From Alphaproteobacteria bacterium (lineage in GTDB: Bacteria > Pseudomonadota > Alphaproteobacteria > RF32 > CAG-239): a stretch of DNA of 40,349 nucleotides. The position numbers and the translations under genes were made by a program. Location: contig JAFUSU010000011.1 in assembly GCA_017467515.1 (NCBI GenBank), forward strand, positions 1 through 40,349. The letters are read 5' to 3'. Positions 8,303 to 16,125 of this stretch are shown one piece after another; within the stretch, counting starts at the first letter, position 1, and each line of letters starts with the position of its first letter. The notes beneath the pieces were generated by a model. That model did no database searches, had not been told where the DNA came from, and was given only the letters and a program-made list of their open reading frames with translations.

Positions 8303-8854
8303 ATGGCTGAATATTACTATTCAATAGATAGAAAAGAATTAGAAGAATATAAACCAAGCCCAGAAGACAAAAAAATATTTGAGAAATGTTATGTATGCCA
8401 TAAATGTTTTCTATATGATTTATTCATTTCTCATAGTTTTAGGGACAAAGATATCATTGAAAATCTTGTTTTTTATTTATGGAAGAAATACCGTGTGAGA
8501 TGTTTCGTAGACTGGAAGGTTTTGCCAAGAAATCCATATGTGGTAGCAGATATATTGAAAGATATTATGCATTGTTGTAAAGCCATGTTAATTCTTCGAA
8601 CAGAAAATTCAGATGCTTCATATTGGGTACCCTGGGAAGCTGGATGCTTTGAAACGATGAAAGATACTAAGAAAATATCAGGAGCAAAGTATGTCGCTTT
8701 ATTGTCCATTACAAATAAAAGCGAAGATGTTACAGCTCAAAAGATTTTAAATAAAACTTTTCATCATATGGAATTTCTTAAACGATATGTGCAAACTAAT
8801 ATGACCCCAAACACTTTACATCATTTTTTTTTATCTGTTGGCATTATAAAGTAA
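8303..8854 (+). CDS. TIR-domain protein 1
   Basis: This 183-residue protein is essentially one TIR domain (about 38-150) with a short N-terminal lead containing two CxxC-like cysteine clusters (CYVCHKC). Seen: YDLFISHSFRDKD (strand A and box 1), CFVDWKVLP (box 2 region), and SYWVPWEAGCFE, which places a Glu (E112) at the position of the catalytic Glu of NAD-cleaving TIR enzymes. Bacterial TIR proteins typically hydrolyse NAD or make cyclic-ADP-ribose signals in antiphage immunity. An alternative is a purely scaffolding TIR role. It lies between the membrane protein and TIR protein 2. Confidence 0.8.
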   Translation: MAEYYYSIDRKELEEYKPSPEDKKIFEKCYVCHKCFLYDLFISHSFRDKDIIENLVFYLWKKYRVRCFVDWKVLPRNPYVVADILKDIMHCCKAMLILRTENSDASYWVPWEAGCFETMKDTKKISGAKYVALLSITNKSEDVTAQKILNKTFHHMEFLKRYVQTNMTPNTLHHFFLSVGIIK

Positions 8855-8867
8855 AGGAATAAGAAAG

Positions 8868-9449
8868 ATGCAAAAATATTTTAATGAAAAATATTTAAAT
8901 AGTTTGCCTGTTTCCAAAAAAACAGTCAAGGATAGAAATTCATATTTGGCAGAAGCTCATATTTCTAAAGAACAAAAAGAAACATTTGATGTTTTTCTAT
9001 CTCATAGTTCAAAGGATAAAAATTTGGTCGGCAAAGTACGTGATGTGATAGAAAAAGAATACCATTTTTCTGCATATGTTGATTGGGATGAAAATAGTGG
9101 AATGCTTAGAACTGAGGTGGCAGATACCATTAAAGAAGTTATGACAAGATGTAAAACACTTTTAATTGTTAAAACTCAAAATTCTGATGAATCTTCTTGG
9201 GTATCTTGGGAAACAGGATATTTTGAAGCATTGAAATTTAAAAATATTACCGATCGATTTGATCAAATTGGAGTGTTGGTAATCGATAATGAGAATTTTA
9301 ACCAAGCAGTATTAGAAAATCCGTTTAATTGCTATCATCAAGAATATTTACTAAGATATACTTTTGTAGATGAGAATAACTTACGAACATTCATTCAGCA
9401 AGGAGCTAAAAAAGCTCGCGAATACAATCAATGTGCAAAAATATTTTAA
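8868..9449 (+). CDS. TIR-domain protein 2
   Basis: This 193-residue protein has a roughly 38-residue unique N terminus and then a TIR domain: TFDVFLSHSSKDKNLV, FSAYVDWDE, CKTLLIVKTQNSDESSWVSWETGYFE with the candidate catalytic Glu at E115. It shares the WVxWExGxFE signature with TIR protein 1 but differs elsewhere, so the two are paralogues rather than a recent duplication. It is followed 21 nt later by the flavoprotein gene, so the cassette is embedded in the polysaccharide operon and presumably co-transcribed. Confidence 0.8.
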   Translation: MQKYFNEKYLNSLPVSKKTVKDRNSYLAEAHISKEQKETFDVFLSHSSKDKNLVGKVRDVIEKEYHFSAYVDWDENSGMLRTEVADTIKEVMTRCKTLLIVKTQNSDESSWVSWETGYFEALKFKNITDRFDQIGVLVIDNENFNQAVLENPFNCYHQEYLLRYTFVDENNLRTFIQQGAKKAREYNQCAKIF

Positions 9450-9470
9450 TAATAAGTATAGGATAACGAA

Positions 9471-10703
9471 ATGATGTACGATTATATAGTATTAGGATGC
9501 GGAATTACTGGTTTAACTCTTCTCAAAAAGTTACGAGATAAAGGATATAACAATATTTTAGGGCTAGAAGCTGAATCTGAGGCAGGTGGTTTATGCCGTA
9601 CTTTTTATGTCGGCGGGCATGCGTGTGATATCGGTGGACATTTTTTTCAGACCAAATATAAGGATGTAGAAGATTTTGTGTTTGCCAATTTTCCGAAAGA
9701 AAAGTTTTATCAGATTAATCCGCGCATTTCTAAGATTAATATTCACGGAATAGACGTTGATTATCCTTTAGAAGCAAATTTGTGGCAATTACCTCTTAAA
9801 CTGCAAAGTGAATACCTTATTTCTGTTATTCGTAACGGAGAGGCTCTTGGCAAACCGGAGCCAAAAAATTATGAAGAGTGGATACGTTGGAAGTTAGGAG
9901 ATAAAATCTGTGACGAATATTTAATCCCTTACAATAATAAGCTATGGGGTGTGCCATCTGATCAAATGGATGTTGATTGGTTGCACAAAATTCCACGGAT
10001 TGAAGTGGAAGAAATTTTGCAAGACTCTCTTTCTCATTCTCAAGATGTTGAAAAATATCCGGCACATATTCGCCCCTATTATCCTAAATCAGGCGGGTAT
10101 GGTCGTGTGATTGAGGCAATCGCCGAAGATATTAATGCGTATATTAAATTCAACACCAAAGTATCTCAATTGCGCTATAATGAAAATGAGCAGGTTTGGT
10201 ATGTTAATAATGAATTTGCCGCTAAAAATATCATAACCACAATGCCGTGGCCAGATTTGTATAAAGCGATGGATAAGCCAGCCGAAATCAGAGAGCAAAT
10301 TACTAAAATTAAATATAATAAACTGGTTATTTCTTTGTTTGAGAGAGATGATAACCCATGGCCTTATCACTGGCGCTATACACCGGATATGAAAGAACAG
10401 CACCATCGTGAGTTCTTCATCTCTAATTTTGCATTAGACAGCAAAAATTATGGTTTCTTTACAGAAACAAATGCCGATAGATTTGATGCAGATCATCTGA
10501 CATTTGAGGGACGTAATTTATTTAATTATGAAACTCCAGCGGCTTATCCTCTACCTCTGATTGGAAAATCTCAGGCGATTAAAGAAATTTTAGATTTCTA
10601 CGCGCCAAAGCATCTTTATGGCGTTGGTCGTTGGGGTGAGCATCAACATCACAATCATGATGTTTGCATGAAGCACGCTATTGATTTTGTGGCGAGATTG
10701 TAG
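9471..10703 (+). CDS. FAD-dependent oxidoreductase, UDP-galactopyranose mutase-like
   Basis: This 410-residue flavoprotein has a dinucleotide-binding motif GCGITG (9-14), then EAGGLCRTF and CDIGGHFFQTK, the layout of protoporphyrinogen-oxidase/UDP-galactopyranose-mutase-like proteins found in polysaccharide clusters. The C terminus has GVGRWGEHQHHNHD, where the last FAD-contact motif is expected. It may catalyse ring contraction or oxidation of a nucleotide sugar; true Glf signature residues were not confirmed. It begins at ATGATG, and the second Met is an equally good start. Confidence 0.75.
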   Translation: MMYDYIVLGCGITGLTLLKKLRDKGYNNILGLEAESEAGGLCRTFYVGGHACDIGGHFFQTKYKDVEDFVFANFPKEKFYQINPRISKINIHGIDVDYPLEANLWQLPLKLQSEYLISVIRNGEALGKPEPKNYEEWIRWKLGDKICDEYLIPYNNKLWGVPSDQMDVDWLHKIPRIEVEEILQDSLSHSQDVEKYPAHIRPYYPKSGGYGRVIEAIAEDINAYIKFNTKVSQLRYNENEQVWYVNNEFAAKNIITTMPWPDLYKAMDKPAEIREQITKIKYNKLVISLFERDDNPWPYHWRYTPDMKEQHHREFFISNFALDSKNYGFFTETNADRFDADHLTFEGRNLFNYETPAAYPLPLIGKSQAIKEILDFYAPKHLYGVGRWGEHQHHNHDVCMKHAIDFVARL

Positions 10704-10731
10704 GTAAATTTTTATTCTGTGAGGACTAAAG

Positions 10732-11757
10732 ATGATGCATTTTTTAGCAAAAGTATTTAACTTTAATACTAACCATCATTTACCTGTTGCACAAAATGAT
10801 GAGCAAACAAGTCAAATAGAGAAGCTTATGCAAGAATTATCACAACTCAAAAATGATTTCAATGTTTTAAAGAAACAGTTTGATGATGAACATATCGGTT
10901 ATGTCGAAAATACACCAAAAAATTATAATTTGGTGAATTTGTTATTAGCTAATTGTGAAGATGTTGATTTAATGTATATTCAAACACCAGTAACACTTTT
11001 TATTTTTTCTAAACAAATATTTCAATCTGACAGCTATTTTTTTCACGATTATCTATTAAAAAATGTTGGTTGGGACCAAACGTCTATTTTCAGAATTATG
11101 CCGAAGACTTGTCAACTATATAGAGAGCATATTGAAATGTTTACAAAGGAGAATGTATTATGTTGCAAATATATTAATAGAGTAGGTTTAGTTGCTAAAA
11201 GTATTATTAGTATTGGGAATAATTATCAAGATATCTATATTGAAAGTCATTACTTAGGACTAGAAAATTATAAGATTGATCAAGGTAGAAAATTTGTTGA
11301 TGTTCCAAAACGAAAAATTTTATCAGGTACTACAGTTGGTAGTTATCTAAAAGGAATAAATTTGGATGAACAAAAAATTTTTCTTAAGATTTTCTTTGAT
11401 TGGTTATTTTTGACTTATCAACTACCAGAAGATTCTCAAAGGGTAAAAGGGATTGTTTGTGATAGTAACCTTGATAATTTTCTAATTCTTAATAATAAAT
11501 TTATATTAATAGACCATGATTTTATCGGAAATGATATAGAAAAGAGTCTATGTTTATGGTATACGCTGTTGGCTGGGCAACATCCTTTGTATATATATTT
11601 TGCTGATTTATATGGACTGCAAAAATTTGACAAAGAGTGTCCACACCCTCTCGCTTTAAGAAACGTTAGTTTGGAAAAAGCGGCTATTTTAAACAAGGAT
11701 TTGATCGAAAAATATTTTACTGAAAAAATGTTAGTCCCAGGATCTGCAATTTCTTAA
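10732..11757 (+). CDS. Kinase-fold (APH/LPS-kinase-like) protein with N-terminal coiled coil
   Basis: This 341-residue protein has a Gln/Glu/Leu-rich coiled-coil-like segment at about 25-52 and a divergent kinase-like C-terminal half. CDSNLDNFLI (D244, N249) matches the D-x4-N catalytic-loop spacing of aminoglycoside phosphotransferase and LPS-kinase folds, and ILIDHDF (D261, D263) matches the following metal-binding Asp. The usual catalytic-loop HGD is reduced to C-D, and no clear nucleotide-binding Lys was identified. It may phosphorylate a polymer sugar, or be inactive. It is the last gene of the operon before the terminator at 11900. Confidence 0.5.
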   Translation: MMHFLAKVFNFNTNHHLPVAQNDEQTSQIEKLMQELSQLKNDFNVLKKQFDDEHIGYVENTPKNYNLVNLLLANCEDVDLMYIQTPVTLFIFSKQIFQSDSYFFHDYLLKNVGWDQTSIFRIMPKTCQLYREHIEMFTKENVLCCKYINRVGLVAKSIISIGNNYQDIYIESHYLGLENYKIDQGRKFVDVPKRKILSGTTVGSYLKGINLDEQKIFLKIFFDWLFLTYQLPEDSQRVKGIVCDSNLDNFLILNNKFILIDHDFIGNDIEKSLCLWYTLLAGQHPLYIYFADLYGLQKFDKECPHPLALRNVSLEKAAILNKDLIEKYFTEKMLVPGSAIS

Positions 11758-11899
11758 GATCAGCCCTTTCTGGTTTGCTTCCTTTATCCTGTCAAAATTA
11801 TAAATCATTTAATGTCTGTTTGATTATCAAAATCGTTAGTTAAACAGGCTGACAGAACTATTTTTTTCACTTTTGGACGGACCTCATAATTCATAACAC

Positions 11900-11933
11900 A
11901 GACCTATTTCCTTTATGATGTAGGTCTTTTTTT
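11900..11933 (+). terminator. Intrinsic terminator of the polysaccharide operon
   Basis: AGACCTA (11900-11906) pairs with TAGGTCT (11921-11927) across a 14-nt loop and runs into a T tract. The remaining bases of 11758-12073 contain no credible gene; they hold AT-rich sequence and presumably the promoter of the small genes that follow. Confidence 0.75.
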
Positions 11934-12073
11934 GTCTGTAAGTTAGCAATCCCGTCCAAATCGTAGCAAAATGTTACCAACGTGGCTTATTTTAGGGGCT
12001 CGCGAAGGTGTTTTTTCACGGCATAATATAAATAGTTAATGAGTCATAACACTATTTTAGAGAAGGGAACATT

Positions 12074-12211
12074 ATGTACTACATCGAACTCAGATACACC
12101 AACGGCGAGATTGTCAGACTGCCAGAGCCTTATCTCCTCTGGCAAGATGCCAAGCAAGCCATAAATCATTACACTCGCCCAGAATATACCGCATACATTG
12201 TTCAAGATTAA
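12074..12211 (+). CDS. 45-residue hypothetical protein
   Basis: This short frame (MYYIELRYTNGEIVRL at its start) is preceded by a GAAGGG ribosome binding site about 6 nt before the ATG and followed 15 nt later by another gene with its own AAGGAG site. Its codon use is less AT-rich than its neighbours (CTC, GGC, ACC, CCA), suggesting recent import. It is mostly extended-strand-forming sequence with no recognised domain. It belongs to a three-gene set of small island/plasmid-type genes. Confidence 0.6.
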   Translation: MYYIELRYTNGEIVRLPEPYLLWQDAKQAINHYTRPEYTAYIVQD

Positions 12212-12226
12212 GAAAGGAGCCTCGTT

Positions 12227-12481
12227 ATGTTAAACAATTTCAAAACCTATTTATTGAATCAAAAATATAAACCATTAACTGCAGAAGATTACAAAGGACG
12301 TATTGAAAGATTGCTTGCTAAAGAAAAAATCAATTTAGATACGTTAATCAAAAATATCACATCTATTCTGCCGGAATATGAGAAAACAGGCAAAAAGCAT
12401 GCATATGGTAAAAGAAGTCATTCATCTGTTCTGAACGCATTACGTCGCTTTTCTGAATTTTTAGCAGAAGGAGCTAAGTAA
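12227..12481 (+). CDS. Small protein resembling a tyrosine-recombinase core-binding (SAM-like) domain
   Basis: This 84-residue protein looks like the N-terminal DNA-binding domain of phage-type integrases: FKTYLLNQKYKPLTAEDYKGRIERLL, then a C-terminal helix ALRRFSEFLAEG. No catalytic domain follows, so it is either a free-standing DNA-binding protein or the retained head of an integrase. A strong AAGGAG site precedes it. Its stop overlaps the ATG of the DUF3768 gene (TAATG), indicating coupled translation. Confidence 0.65.
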   Translation: MLNNFKTYLLNQKYKPLTAEDYKGRIERLLAKEKINLDTLIKNITSILPEYEKTGKKHAYGKRSHSSVLNALRRFSEFLAEGAK

Positions 12482-12801
12482 TGACTAATGCAATTCAGAA
12501 ATTAAATGATGCCTTTCGCAAGACATTTTCAGGTGGTAGAATAATGTTAACCTTAGGAATTAACACAAAACCCAGTAATGAAATTGCTGAAATCATTAGA
12601 AAAGTTAAGCAATTCAACAATTTTACCACCGCAAATGATCCATATGAAGAGCATGATATGGGTCGTTTTGATTATAAAGGTCAAAAAATTATGTTCAAAA
12701 TTGATTATTATGACAAATCCTTATGTTATTTATCCAATGATCCGGCAGATCCAGAGCAAACAGTTAGAGTTATGACCATAATGACTGCTGCAGAATATTA
12801 G
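12481..12801 (+). CDS. DUF3768 family protein
   Basis: This 106-residue protein matches DUF3768, common on alphaproteobacterial plasmids and islands: LNDAFRKTFSGGRIMLTLGI at the N terminus, NDPYEEHDMGRFD in the middle, and KIDYYDKSLCYLSNDPADP followed by RVMTIMTAAEY at the end. Function is unknown. It is translationally coupled to the preceding SAM-like protein. Beyond it lies a weak hairpin (AGCC at 12859-12862 with GGCTTTTT at 12871-12878) that may terminate the unit. Confidence 0.85.
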   Translation: MTNAIQKLNDAFRKTFSGGRIMLTLGINTKPSNEIAEIIRKVKQFNNFTTANDPYEEHDMGRFDYKGQKIMFKIDYYDKSLCYLSNDPADPEQTVRVMTIMTAAEY

Positions 12802-12950
12802 TTAACCAGAATCCATATTTTGACCCGTGGCAAGCATTAACCTAAAATACTTATAACTAGCCATCTTCAAGGCTTTTTGCTTGCCAGGAGTCATTTATGG
12901 AGCAATGAGCAGCGTTTTATGGATTTCTGTTTGTATAAACTTAATATGTA

Positions 12951-12979
12951 TTGACATTATATTGATTATGTATTACATT
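12951..12979 (+). promoter_or_regulatory. Putative promoter of the toxin-antitoxin pair
   Basis: TTGACA at 12951-12956 and TACATT at 12974-12979 are separated by 17 nt, a near-consensus sigma-70-type promoter 27 nt upstream of the antitoxin start. Such promoters are usually repressed by the antitoxin complex. Confidence 0.6.
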
Positions 12980-13005
12980 AGTATATGAATTATGGAGGAT
13001 TAGCA

Positions 13006-13281
13006 ATGACAACATTGATACAAGCACGTGTGGACAGCAAACTTAAAGAAGAAGCTGAAAACATTATGGGACAGTTAGGTATAACGCTTAATGAGGCTAT
13101 TCGTATGTTTTTAACTCAGGTTATTATTCAAAAAGGCATACCGTTTAAGCCGACATTAAGAATAGAACCTATATATGAACCCAATGAGAAATTACAACAA
13201 ATTATAGCGGATGTTGAAGCGAAGAAGAATTTAACACATTATAAAAATACTGATGAAATGTGGAGCGACTTAGGACTATAA
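13006..13281 (+). CDS. dinJ: RelB/DinJ family antitoxin
   Basis: This 91-residue protein has the N-terminal ribbon-helix-helix of DinJ/RelB antitoxins (TTLIQARVDSKLKEEAENIMGQLG, then TLNEAIRMFLTQVI and KGIPF), which binds operator DNA, and a C-terminal segment that wraps the toxin. The start at 13006 is chosen because GGAGG lies 8 nt upstream and the conserved region begins there; an in-frame ATG at 12985 would bury this site. It precedes the toxin by one base. Confidence 0.9.
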   Translation: MTTLIQARVDSKLKEEAENIMGQLGITLNEAIRMFLTQVIIQKGIPFKPTLRIEPIYEPNEKLQQIIADVEAKKNLTHYKNTDEMWSDLGL

Positions 13282-13282
13282 T

Positions 13283-13558
13283 ATGTTAGAACTATCTGTA
13301 TCTTCTGCATTTAAGACGGAAGTCAAAAAGATTAAAAGTGCTAAAGACAAAGCAGAGCTTAAACTTGTCTTAGATTTACTACTTAATGAACAACCTTTGC
13401 CAAAGAAATATAAGGATCATTGTTTAAGCGGTAACTACAAAAATTACAGAGAATGCCATATAAAACCTGATTTACTCTTGATTTATAAGGTTGTTAAAGA
13501 AGAATTAGTCTTATATGCCGTTCACATTGGCTCACATTCTGATTTATTCAAAAAATAA
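13283..13558 (+). CDS. yafQ: YafQ/RelE family toxin (ribosome-dependent mRNA interferase)
   Basis: This 91-residue toxin of the YafQ type cleaves mRNA in the ribosomal A site. The conserved stretches KYKDHCLSGNYKNYRECHIK, PDLLLIYKV and GSHSDLF carry the His, Asp and Phe positions used by YafQ, including the His in ECHIK and the penultimate-motif His in GSHSDLF. Length is typical. It probably stabilises this accessory region. A hairpin terminator follows immediately. Confidence 0.92.
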   Translation: MLELSVSSAFKTEVKKIKSAKDKAELKLVLDLLLNEQPLPKKYKDHCLSGNYKNYRECHIKPDLLLIYKVVKEELVLYAVHIGSHSDLFKK

Positions 13559-13560
13559 TA

Positions 13561-13592
13561 AACCTTTGCAAATTTAGCAGAGGTTGTTTTTT
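13561..13592 (+). terminator. Terminator after the toxin gene
   Basis: AACCTTTGC (13561-13569) pairs with GCAGAGGTT (13577-13585), followed by G and a T run. The stop of the converging recombinase fragment lies within it. Confidence 0.7.
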
Positions 13593-13953
13593 ATACCCTA
13601 AATCGTTTGGACAGTAATGTTCTTTGGACTGTATCAAATAAGTCTTTATCAATCAGTTTGGGATAGTTATGCGGAAATAAATCGCCTTTAATACGCATAT
13701 AACCATAATAAAACGGATTTTTCAGGAGATTATTAACACATCTTTTTGAAATAGAATAATGTCTTTTAGGGAATAAATGCCAAGAATCAGCCAAAATCAT
13801 TAAATCTTGTATAGAAAACTCACCGGTTGCATAAATCTCAAATAACGCTTTAACTGCTGGAGCTCTCACAGAATCAAGTATAATGTTAGCTTTCCCGTTA
13901 TATCTCACATTTAAATATCCGATTGGTGCTAAAAAATTCCATTGCATCATCAT
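13591..13953 (-). pseudogene. Fragment of a large serine recombinase (recombinase domain)
   Basis: The 120 residues match the middle Recombinase domain of large serine integrases: APIGYLNVRYNGKANIILD, then VKALFEIYATGEFSIQDL, NLLKNPFYYGYMRIKG and HNYPKLIDKDLFDTVQ. The catalytic N-terminal resolvase domain and the zinc-ribbon/coiled-coil C terminus are missing, so it cannot recombine DNA. The ATG triplet at the start is preceded by an AAGGA site, so the fragment might still be translated. It marks the left side of the island-like segment carrying the methyltransferases. Confidence 0.8.
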
Positions 13954-14245
13954 AAGTCCTTAAAATCAGTGATTATTACTATTAAGAACTGCATTAAAGA
14001 TCAAAATATCCTGTAAACAATCTTAAAGAAGAAAGTATACAGCTCAGTTTTTAACTCTTAGAGAATGTAACAATCAAGGTACTCCATACACACAGAAGAT
14101 GTTTAACCGCTCTCTTATCCTTAACATTTCCTTCTATATGCATGGAGTATAAAAATCATATTCACAATGTATTATAACAAGATTCTTTCATCTTACAGAA
14201 TCTGTTATGTCGTGATTTGTAAATAATGTAAAACCGAAAACTTAA

Positions 14246-14737
14246 CTATTTTGTGTTTTTATAAGGCAGATAAAATAAATCATGAGATAAAATAATCCTG
14301 TCACTGTCATAAGAACCAAAGTCTGTTATATGAATTTCTTTAGTCGCATAACCTTCAACTCTAATAACATCATTTATAATAGGAACCAACTCTAAACAAT
14401 AACCAGGTAAAGAAAGACGGATATTTACATCATAGACAGCATTGAGAAGTTGTTGATATGTAAACTCTCTTTGATTAAGCAATATATGAAAATGCCATTC
14501 TTGACTTGATCCTTTTTCTGCAAAACAAATAAATGGTAAATGCTTCTTATTCCAATGACGTTTTAATAAATATCTCTCAAACTCAATCATAATACTGCGA
14601 AGATGTGATGTAGAATGAGAAAGACTTTCACTCTTTTGGTTTTCAGGCAGTTGAATTGTCAAAAAATGTGTCGGTCTATATACTCCTTCTATCCAGTTAT
14701 GTAACTCTCTCTTTATATTTTCTTTAGACATTGTCAT
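14246..14737 (-). CDS. Small HUH-endonuclease/Rep-like protein
   Basis: This 163-residue protein carries a likely HUH motif in WHFHILLN (H82, H84) and a YxxK motif in GYATKEI (Y130, K133), in the order and spacing seen in rolling-circle Rep and related single-strand nickases; THFLTIQLP earlier resembles Rep motif I. Such enzymes nick DNA with the Tyr to start replication or transposition. No helicase domain is present. The alternative is a degenerate or accessory Rep from a plasmid or phage. The start is preceded by GGAG about 5 nt upstream of ATGACAATG. Confidence 0.55.
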   Translation of the reverse strand: MTMSKENIKRELHNWIEGVYRPTHFLTIQLPENQKSESLSHSTSHLRSIMIEFERYLLKRHWNKKHLPFICFAEKGSSQEWHFHILLNQREFTYQQLLNAVYDVNIRLSLPGYCLELVPIINDVIRVEGYATKEIHITDFGSYDSDRIILSHDLFYLPYKNTK

Positions 14738-14980
14738 ATCTCCTTCTTTTATTAACTTTTACATATTTTTGAGTAAAACAATAACAAAGACGCTATTTTA
14801 GTCATCTTGTCATAAAACCGGACAGACTTTCTACCTTTGGAGCGATTACCAGCCTCCAATTTTCAAAAGTCCTGCTGATGCTTTATAGAATTATTTTTTT
14901 GATGAAAAATGATGGACTATTTAAATAATTTTTTCCAAATATTTTGTTTTTTCTTTTTTTAACAATGAGTTATAATAAAA
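14738..14980. other. Non-coding stretch upstream of the Rep-like gene
   Basis: No credible frame is present. The sequence is very AT-rich, with a more GC-balanced patch around 14817-14876. Given the neighbouring Rep-like gene, a replication or transfer origin could lie here, but no iteron or clear nick site was recognised. Confidence 0.3.
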
Positions 14981-15046
14981 GAGAGACAGCCTATTTATCA
15001 CTTCTTTTCTCAAAGGAAAAGAAGTTAACAAAACAAACTGTCTCTC
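14973..15046 (-). terminator. Nested double hairpin terminator of the methyltransferase operon
   Basis: Outer stem: GAGAGACAG (14981-14989) with CTGTCTCTC (15038-15046). Inner stem: CTTCTTTTC (15001-15009) with GAAAAGAAG (15016-15024). Read on the minus strand it is followed by TTTTATTA, fitting termination of the leftward methyltransferase transcript. Confidence 0.7.
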
Positions 15047-15055
15047 AATTTTGTA

Positions 15056-16123
15056 CTATCTGGGTATTAATTCCATTATTTTACGTTCAATAAGAGGACA
15101 GACACATTCACCAATAATGTCGCGAATGAGTATGTCATTATTTAACGCAAATGCAGGAACTTCATAATCATTTGGTAAACCGGTTAGGAGCATTAACTCT
15201 TTAGGCGTGAAAGCTCTAGCATCACTATATGTTCCATTATTAAGTCTTCTTCCCGGATGACAAGAAATCATACCTCCCATACCAGCAGATTTCATAAGAA
15301 TAGCTCCACAAGGCTTATCCCAATCTGCTCTGCGCCATGCAGTACGATAATAAGAAGCTTCTGTATCATTTTCTTTAATTGGTTTCCAAGGATATGGATT
15401 TAAAAAGGCCGAGCAACCTGAAGGCGTATGTTTCATAACTTCTACATATCTAGTATCCCAATAAGCTGCGTAATGATATGGTATTTCACTATATTCTCCA
15501 GCTTCTAAAGACGGAAGGTGTTCTATTGTGTCTCGTATGGTTAAAGGTTTAGATATTTCTTTTTTAGGAAGTCTCCATAGTCCTTTTTTAGAAGCAACAA
15601 TAAATGCTCTTCTTCTATGTTGTGGAATCCCATAATCTGCAGAATCCAATATAGCATGTGAAATATATTTATATCCTAGCTCATATAGTTTGTCTTTGAT
15701 TATAGATAAAATAGGAGTTTTACCATTCAGCCTTGCAGTAAAAAAAGCGGGAACTTCTTCTATAAAGACGTTTTCATTAATTTGATTCACTCTTTCTAAA
15801 AATTGAAGACCTCTTTCGTACAAAAAAGCGCGAGGATTTGTATGGTCTCTCGCGCCTGCATTAGAAAAGTCTTGACATGGTGGACTCATTAAAGTGAGTG
15901 TACACCCTTTATCTATATGAGCTTTTATAAGGTTTCCTAGTATTTTATCATCCATAATATCTCCGGGAATCATAGTAGAAATTTTGTATTTGGCCTGATA
16001 ATATCTAGCTCTGTCACCTAAAAGCTCATTGCTAACGTTAGATTCTAAGCCTATATTGCTTAAAAATGTTTCACCAATGCCGGCACAACTAAAAAGGGAC
16101 GTATATTTTATAATATCGGTCAT
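15056..16123 (-). CDS. DNA (cytosine-5) methyltransferase, orphan
   Basis: This 355-residue enzyme methylates cytosine C5 in DNA using S-adenosylmethionine. Motif I is SLFSCAGIGE; motif IV is SPPCQDFS with the nucleophile C83; motif VI is EEVP (122-125), where most members have ENV, so the Asn is replaced by Glu; motif VIII is QHRRRAF (Q168, R170, R172); motif X is near IIGECV. No restriction endonuclease is nearby, so it looks like a solitary or phage-type methylase. The upstream MT-A70-like gene ends 2 nt before its start, so both are co-transcribed. Confidence 0.9.
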   Translation of the reverse strand: MTDIIKYTSLFSCAGIGETFLSNIGLESNVSNELLGDRARYYQAKYKISTMIPGDIMDDKILGNLIKAHIDKGCTLTLMSPPCQDFSNAGARDHTNPRAFLYERGLQFLERVNQINENVFIEEVPAFFTARLNGKTPILSIIKDKLYELGYKYISHAILDSADYGIPQHRRRAFIVASKKGLWRLPKKEISKPLTIRDTIEHLPSLEAGEYSEIPYHYAAYWDTRYVEVMKHTPSGCSAFLNPYPWKPIKENDTEASYYRTAWRRADWDKPCGAILMKSAGMGGMISCHPGRRLNNGTYSDARAFTPKELMLLTGLPNDYEVPAFALNNDILIRDIIGECVCPLIERKIMELIPR

Positions 16124-16125
16124 GA

